Source of the DNA: an uncultured Lysobacter sp.
GTDB lineage: Bacteria; Pseudomonadota; Gammaproteobacteria; Xanthomonadales; Xanthomonadaceae
Direction: 5' to 3'
DNA length: 36,396 nt
Assembly: GCA_946480055.1 (NCBI GenBank)
Contig: CAMLID010000028.1
Span: 1 to 36,396, forward strand
Shown: piece by piece, positions 32,615 to 36,396 of the stretch
Position numbering within the stretch: the stretch's first letter is position 1
How the letters are laid out: each line of letters begins with the position of its first letter
Notes under the pieces: model-generated
Databases searched by the model: none
What the model saw: only the letters and a program-made list of their open reading frames with translations
What the model was told of the DNA's origin: nothing
Made by a program: the position numbers and the translations under genes

Positions 32615-33015
32615 ATGAGAATCGCTGCTCTGCTTATTGCGTGCCTGGCGACGTGTTCGGTTGCGGCTCAATCTCCTCAGTCCGCGTTGGTTGTGGCTGA
32701 CGCGGCCCATCCTTGGGCAGCGGCGCAGATCGGAAGCGCTTTAGATGGCGAAATCTCGTATCACGAAGGTTCGTTGATGCAGGCATTCGCCATCGCGAAG
32801 TCCGGTGGGGCGGCGGGGGTGGTGGAGATAAGGCTGGATACGTCGGCAGCTTTCGAGTCTGGCCGCGTGGTGTGCTACGCGCCCAATGGGCGGAAGCTAT
32901 GGGAGGGAAGGTCATGTTCAATATGGGCGGTGGTGAGGAACGTATAGCGCGTAGGTTCGCGGATGCGCTGGAAAAGAAAGTGCGCGGCAAGCAGTGCTCG
33001 CAGGTGACTGAGTAG
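32615..33015 (+). pseudogene. Frameshifted secreted-protein gene, cassette-like
   Basis: The gene starts at an ATG after GGAAGGG, with a signal peptide (ALLIACLATCSVAAQ). The frame reads into PNGRKLWEG at about codon 98 and then loses sense. The next frame carries on convincingly: KVMFNMGGGEERIARRFADA, then LEKKVRGKQCSQVTE and stop at 33013-33015. One lost G in the GAGGGAAGG run (32903-32911) accounts for the shift. Base composition is lower in GC than the neighbours, and the gene begins 57 bases after an attC-like site, as a cassette gene would. If the shift is a sequencing error, the product is a secreted protein of about 133 residues. Family unknown. Confidence 0.65.
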
Positions 33016-33162
33016 CCAATCCTCTGGTCGAGTTCCTTGGTGCCGGCAATCGCAATCCGGTCCCTGCGAAAGTCGCCAGGCTTCAGGTCTCCTTTGCGGG
33101 CAACCGGGCAATCAAGGCAGCGTCAGCCCGCAGGCGTTAACATTTACCCGTTCAGGCGCTGG

Positions 33163-33229
33163 CAGGGAAGCAGCCGCTACGGTCGCGCCGTCGCTGAGGG
33201 GAGCGGCTGAGGCGTCCCGCCTTTCCCTG
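33163..33229. promoter_or_regulatory. Nested inverted repeats upstream of a small exported protein
   Basis: CAGGGAA (33163-33169) pairs with TTCCCTG (33223-33229). Inside it, AGCCGCT (33172-33178) pairs with AGCGGCT (33202-33208). The nested stems end 29 bases before the ATG at 33259. They could form a structured 5' leader or a small RNA. No riboswitch class is recognised. Confidence 0.35.
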
Positions 33230-33258
33230 TTGGCCCCACGACACCGGAGGATCGCACC

Positions 33259-33504
33259 ATGACCACCCGCAAGTATTGGATTCCCAGTCTGATCGCCGCC
33301 GCCCTGGTGGCACCGCTGGCGATGGCGCAGGACGCGGCCCAGAACCCGACCGCCGAGCAGGCCGCCGCCCAGGCCCAGAAGAAGGCCGAAGCGGCCGAGA
33401 AGGCCAAGGCCGAACAGGCGGAAAAGGACAAGAAGAAAGACAAGAAGAAGGACAAGGCCGCCGACCCGACCGTCGAGCCCGAGGAAGAGGACGGCAAGCG
33501 CTGA
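33259..33504 (+). CDS. Small exported Lys/Glu-rich protein
   Basis: 81 residues. A signal peptide (WIPSLIAAALVAPLAMAQ) is followed by a charged helical stretch rich in Ala, Lys and Glu (QAQKKAEAAEKAKAEQAEKD, then KKKDKKKDK) and an acidic end. The mature part probably forms a single highly charged helix or is disordered. GGAGG stands 8 bases before the ATG. No family recognised. Confidence 0.8.
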   Translation: MTTRKYWIPSLIAAALVAPLAMAQDAAQNPTAEQAAAQAQKKAEAAEKAKAEQAEKDKKKDKKKDKAADPTVEPEEEDGKR

Positions 33505-33609
33505 GTTCCATCCGATCGGGCGCGTCCGCGAGGGCGTGCCTGTTTCGGTAATGCAGCGGCGCGGCCGCTGCCTGCGCTGGAGCGGCTCCGGCGAATGGGG
33601 TGAGCAGAC

Positions 33610-33831
33610 ATGCGTAGTTGGATCGGCCGTATGCTCGCCGCACTGGACGCCGTCTTCCTGTGGCGTTTCCACCTGCCGGCCCTGACCGCGGTCGCCGGCC
33701 TCCTGATCTTTCCGCCCCGGATCCAGGACGAAACCTTTGCGGCCCTCGTGTCGCTGCTGATCATCCTGGCCGGCGTCGGGATCGGTCTGGGCTGGCAATG
33801 GAGCGCGCTCAAGCGCAAGCCGAAGGCGTGA
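33610..33831 (+). CDS. Small membrane protein, two hydrophobic segments
   Basis: 73 residues with hydrophobic segments LPALTAVAGLLIFPP and TFAALVSLLIILAGVGIGLG and a basic C-terminus (ALKRKPKA). GGGGTGAG stands 6 bases before the ATG. It lies 105 bases after the Lys/Glu-rich protein on the same strand. No family recognised. Confidence 0.72.
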   Translation: MRSWIGRMLAALDAVFLWRFHLPALTAVAGLLIFPPRIQDETFAALVSLLIILAGVGIGLGWQWSALKRKPKA

Positions 33832-33883
33832 CCGCGGGCCGCTGGCGTCCCTTCGCGGGTTGCGGCTACATTCGCCGACAGCA

Positions 33884-33897
33884 GCCTGAGCTCAGGC
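33884..33897. promoter_or_regulatory. Palindrome GCCTGAGCTCAGGC
   Basis: A perfect 14-bp palindrome 60 bases upstream of the WGR gene start, in a 126-base gap. Possible operator; no regulator identified. Confidence 0.35.
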
Positions 33898-33957
33898 CTT
33901 TCGCGCAGACGCGCTTCGGTCTTCGGCTGCGATCTTGCTTCTTCGCGTGGGGGCGAA

Positions 33958-34647
33958 ATGAAACGGCGTGAGTTCTATCTGCAGGACGACCAGTCGAACA
34001 AATTCTGGACGATCGAAATCCAAGGGAATTCGGTGGTGACGACCAATGGCCGGATCGGTGCGAAGCCGCGCGAGACGCGCGCTTCCTTCGACGCGCCTGA
34101 TGCGGCCGTGCGCGAGGCGGAGAAGGAAGTCCTGGCGAAAAAGCGCAAGGGCTATCTGGAAGGCGACTTGAGCGCGGTTCCCGAGTACGCCCCGGGCTTG
34201 CCGCCGCGATTCGTGCGGATCAATCACGACGACTATCACGCCGAGTACGTCGGCAAGACCGCGAGCGGCGATCAGTTCTTCCTGACGTTTCCGTTCGTGC
34301 CGCGTCTGGGCACCGAAACCGGTGGCGAGTACATCGCGCTGTACCTGTTCGACGAGTTCGGCCTGTTGAAACAGGCGGACATCTACAGCGAGCAGGAGCA
34401 GGGGCTGACCACCAAGACCGCGGTCCAGGAGTTCACGGCGAAGCTGTTGTCGGGCCTGGGCAAGCACAAGTTCGCCGACATCAGGGTCGCGCCGTTCAGC
34501 GTCGAGCGTTTCGGCCGGCCGTTCGGGCTGATCTTCGATCCGGGCGAGGACGACGACGGAAACGACGAGCCTTACATCACCGTGACGGTCGAGCCGGGCA
34601 ACTACATGGCCTTCAACCCGCCCTGGGACGGGGATTACGACACCTGA
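33958..34647 (+). CDS. WGR-domain protein
   Basis: 229 residues. Residues 1-72 match the WGR domain: KFWTIEIQGNSVVTTNGRIG, with G31-R32-I33-G34 as the GRIG core, then AVREAEKEVLAKKRKGYLEG. WGR domains are found in PARPs, where they bind DNA, and in MolR-like bacterial proteins. The C-terminal 150 residues (for example IALYLFDEFGLLKQADIYSE and acidic DPGEDDDGNDEP) are not recognised and carry no catalytic motif. The start is the ATG at 33958, after GGGGGCGAA. No operon partner is obvious. Function is unknown; DNA or protein binding is only suggested by the domain. Confidence 0.8.
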   Translation: MKRREFYLQDDQSNKFWTIEIQGNSVVTTNGRIGAKPRETRASFDAPDAAVREAEKEVLAKKRKGYLEGDLSAVPEYAPGLPPRFVRINHDDYHAEYVGKTASGDQFFLTFPFVPRLGTETGGEYIALYLFDEFGLLKQADIYSEQEQGLTTKTAVQEFTAKLLSGLGKHKFADIRVAPFSVERFGRPFGLIFDPGEDDDGNDEPYITVTVEPGNYMAFNPPWDGDYDT

Positions 34648-34827
34648 CGGTCGGGTTGAGCCGGCGAGCGTTGCGCGCCTGACGGCGATGGCTGTTCCAG
34701 TCGACGCTTGCCGACACGGTGCTGGTCGGAGGATTCATTCGGATCGGACTCGTTTCGATGCTTGGTTAGGTTCGGACGAGCCAAGAATCTGCCCGGCCGT
34801 CGCGACGCCACGCTAGGATTAGCCGGC

Positions 34828-35523
34828 ATGAAAACAGGTCTCGCGCTCGTGTTGATCGCATTCTCCAGCCTCGTCCAGGCGCGCGAGCCGCGCTATACCG
34901 TCGTGCGCGTCGACACGCGCACGCAGGACTTGCGCTTGTTCCTGCGCGACGAGCAGGGCGTGCCGTTCCATCGTTTCGCGAAACTCGATGCCTGGTTGAA
35001 GCCGCAGGGCAAGCGGCTGCGGTTCGCGATGAACGCGGGCATGTACGAGCCCGACTATTCGCCGGTCGGGCTGTTTGTCGCCGACGGGAAGGCGATGACT
35101 CCGCTGAATCTGGCCGACGGCAAGGGCAATTTCTATCTCAAGCCGAACGGCGTGTTCCTGGTGTCGGATGCCGGCCCGCGGGTCGTCGAGTCGACGCAAT
35201 ATCCGGCCGTGGCGCGCGACGTGCGCCTGGCGACCCAGTCCGGCCCTTTGTTGCTACAGGACGGGGCGATCCATCCCGGCTTCGATTCCGCATCGACCTC
35301 GCGGCACATCCGCAACGGGGTCGGGGTGAACGGCGATACCGCGTACTTCGTCATCAGCGACGAGCCGGTGACGTTCTACGAGTTGGCGCTGTACTTCCGC
35401 GACGAGCTGCATTGCGCGAACGCGCTCTACCTGGACGGCGCCATTTCCAGTCTGTACGCCCCGGACCTGGGCCGGCGCGATGCGAAGTCGCGGCTCGGGC
35501 CTATCATCGGCATAGTCGAATAG
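34828..35523 (+). CDS. Phosphodiester glycosidase family protein (NAGPA-like)
   Basis: 231 residues with a signal peptide (TGLALVLIAFSSLVQARE). The mature part follows the PF09992 pattern: RFAMNAGMYEPDYSPVGLFV, then KGNFYLKPNGVFLVSD, ATQSGPLLLQDGAI, RNGVGVNGDTAYFVIS, and ANALYLDGAISSLY. The family includes the enzyme that uncovers mannose-6-phosphate in animals; bacterial members act on unknown sugar phosphodiesters of exported polymers. TAGGAT stands 8 bases before the ATG as a possible -10, so the message may be leaderless. Confidence 0.88.
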   Translation: MKTGLALVLIAFSSLVQAREPRYTVVRVDTRTQDLRLFLRDEQGVPFHRFAKLDAWLKPQGKRLRFAMNAGMYEPDYSPVGLFVADGKAMTPLNLADGKGNFYLKPNGVFLVSDAGPRVVESTQYPAVARDVRLATQSGPLLLQDGAIHPGFDSASTSRHIRNGVGVNGDTAYFVISDEPVTFYELALYFRDELHCANALYLDGAISSLYAPDLGRRDAKSRLGPIIGIVE

Positions 35524-35568
35524 GCGTTGATCGAACCGATTGCCGGGACGCCTGTCGGAGGAGGACAC

Positions 35569-35955
35569 ATGGCCGTACGCATCGTCAGGCTCGGCAGCCC
35601 GCGCGCCAAGGGCGAGGGCACCCGCATCGGCACGGTGCGGCGGCCGCCGCGCGGCGTGCCCAAGGCCCAGTTCGCCAGCAAGGACTGGTACGACGTCTGG
35701 TTCCCGAACCTCGCACCCAGCGCCGAGATCGTCAAACAGGCCCAGGAAGCGCAGACACCGGCGCAATGGAACGCGTTCGTGCGCAAGTACAAGGCCGAGA
35801 TGGCCGCACCGGACGCCAGCCACGCTCTGCAACTGCTCGCGACCCTGTCACGGCACAGCGATTTCTCGGTCGGCTGCTATTGCGAGGACGAGTCGCGCTG
35901 CCATCGCTCGGTGCTGCGCGAGTTGCTGGCGGAGCGGGGCGCCAAGCTGGCCTGA
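35569..35955 (+). CDS. DUF488-family protein
   Basis: 128 residues. The C-terminal signature is GCYCEDESRCHRSVL, with C103, C105, C111 and H112, typical of DUF488. The GVPKAQFASKDWYDVWFPNL segment is the family's N-terminal part. Function is unknown; the cysteine/histidine set suggests metal binding. The SD GGAGGAGG stands 5 bases before the ATG. It begins 45 bases after the glycosidase stop and may be co-transcribed. Confidence 0.85.
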   Translation: MAVRIVRLGSPRAKGEGTRIGTVRRPPRGVPKAQFASKDWYDVWFPNLAPSAEIVKQAQEAQTPAQWNAFVRKYKAEMAAPDASHALQLLATLSRHSDFSVGCYCEDESRCHRSVLRELLAERGAKLA

Positions 35956-35976
35956 GGGGCGTCCGACCGGGCCTTG

Positions 35977-36049
35977 GGGTAGGAGCGGCGTGAGCCGCGA
36001 CCGCGAACCCGGCCGGCGGCGCGGGTCGCGGCTCACGCCGCTTCTACCC
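35977..36049. repeat. REPIN: two REP copies in inverted orientation
   Basis: A 26-base REP-like arm (35977-36002; GGGTAGGAGCGGCGTGAGCC then GCGACC) pairs with its inverted copy at 36024-36049 with one mismatch. The 21-base spacer contains CCGGCCGG. This is a hairpin-forming REP doublet of the type mobilised by RAYT transposases. It lies between the DUF488 gene and pyrG. Confidence 0.85.
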
Positions 36050-36200
36050 TAAAGCCAGGGCGGGGGTGGTTGGGTCCGAACCGCCGGAAAGCCCGTCAGG
36101 GCAGGCTTTGCGCCGGGTCCGACCGATCCGGGCCGCTGTCAAGCAGTCGCGGCCCGGCCGCCCAGCCGGTAAACTACGGCTTTCCAGCGGCAGTAAAACC

Positions 36201-36396
36201 ATGACTCCCCTGATTTTCGTCACCGGCGGCGTGGTGTCCTCGCTAGGCAAGGGCATTGCGGCAGCCTCGCTGGCGGCCATCCTCGAAGCACGCGGCCAGC
36301 GCGTGACGATGATGAAGCTCGACCCCTACATCAACGTCGATCCGGGCACGATGAGCCCGTTCCAGCACGGCGAGGTCTACGTCACCGACGACGGCG
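36201..36396 (+). CDS. pyrG: CTP synthase (3' end outside window)
   Basis: Only the first 65 codons are present: [20 protein letters not shown], then [15 protein letters not shown] and [20 protein letters not shown]. These are the strongly conserved N-terminus of PyrG, including the ATP-binding [10 protein letters not shown] loop and the [13 protein letters not shown] region. The enzyme makes CTP from UTP, ATP and glutamine. The upstream 148 bases contain a small hairpin (GCCC-GTCA-GGGC at 36091-36102) and a TAAACT -10-like box (36170-36175). Confidence 0.97.
   Translation, partial: MTPLIFVTGGVVSSLGKGIAAASLAAILEARGQRVTMMKLDPYINVDPGTMSPFQHGEVYVTDDG

Noticed and set aside
33096..33142. Possible second attC (TGCGGGC...GCCCGCA then GGCGTTAACA)
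   Set aside because: The interval is about 45 bases, shorter than normal attC sites, and neither core site fits the consensus well.
33112..33798. Reverse ORF over the small exported and membrane protein genes
   Set aside because: Composition is Arg/Gly-rich shadow, and two well-initiated plus-strand genes occupy the region.
36044..36280. Reverse ORF at the right end
   Set aside because: It runs antisense through the start of pyrG and the REPIN flank, and has no coding features.

Overview
The window reads as ordinary chromosome from a high-GC gammaproteobacterium of the Xanthomonadaceae/Lysobacteraceae type, most likely Lysobacter or a close relative. Grounds: strong G/C preference at third codon positions; a TonB-free set of typical Lysobacter-like genes (paired M16 peptidases, S9 peptidase, subclass B3 metallo-beta-lactamase, parE, pyrG); and many copies of a REP-like repeat with core GGAGCGGCGTRAGCCGCGA. 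The genus is an inference from gene content and repeats, not from a marker-gene comparison. I see no rRNA, tRNA, CRISPR array, transposase, phage or plasmid gene.

Layout. 1-2830: a secreted cyclophilin (cut by the left edge) with a DUF1579 gene, divergent from a PadR regulator overlapping a HAAS/sensor membrane protein. 2928-5391: intracellular PHB depolymerase (phaZ), a SAM methyltransferase, HemJ. 5392-6077: gene-free, packed with REP copies, a hairpin element and two adjoining microsatellites. 6078-12651: lipoprotein alkaline phosphatase, DAACS symporter plus GNAT, LysE exporter, NUDIX hydrolase overlapping a B3 metallo-beta-lactamase, and a secreted hypothetical. 12779-15599: two consecutive M16 peptidases, one with an intact zinc site and one without. 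15826-19017: a lipoprotein, a pair of small membrane proteins, an FMN reductase and a hotdog thioesterase, and a frameshifted DUF2149 remnant. 19092-22496: two NlpC/P60 hydrolases with a perfect CRP/Clp-type site between them, slyD, and a DUF418 membrane protein. 22974-29825: a long forward run: D-amino acid dehydrogenase type oxidase, gor, S9 peptidase, hutG, and a YcaQ/AlkX DNA glycosylase. 29976-32272: parE and an upstream small secreted protein, reverse strand. 32293-33015: a small relic zone with a truncated membrane-protein remnant, a single attC-like site and a frameshifted secreted-protein gene. 33259-36396: small exported and membrane proteins, a WGR protein, a phosphodiester glycosidase, a DUF488 protein, a REPIN and the start of pyrG.

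How genes work together. Several pairs are joined by ATGA or TGATG overlaps and so are probably translationally coupled: PadR/HAAS, oxidase/gor, hutG/alkX, FMN reductase/thioesterase, B3 lactamase/NUDIX, and the two membrane proteins at 16622-17499. The M16 pair probably forms a catalytic/regulatory heterodimer in the periplasm. The CRP/Clp-type site suggests that one wall hydrolase belongs to the Clp regulon.

Novelty. I see no clearly new multi-gene defence or biosynthetic system. The most unusual parts are the solitary attC with decayed neighbours, the heptamer-expansion pseudogene, the compound microsatellite, the REPIN, the CRP/Clp site, and the variant ion-binding motif in the symporter.
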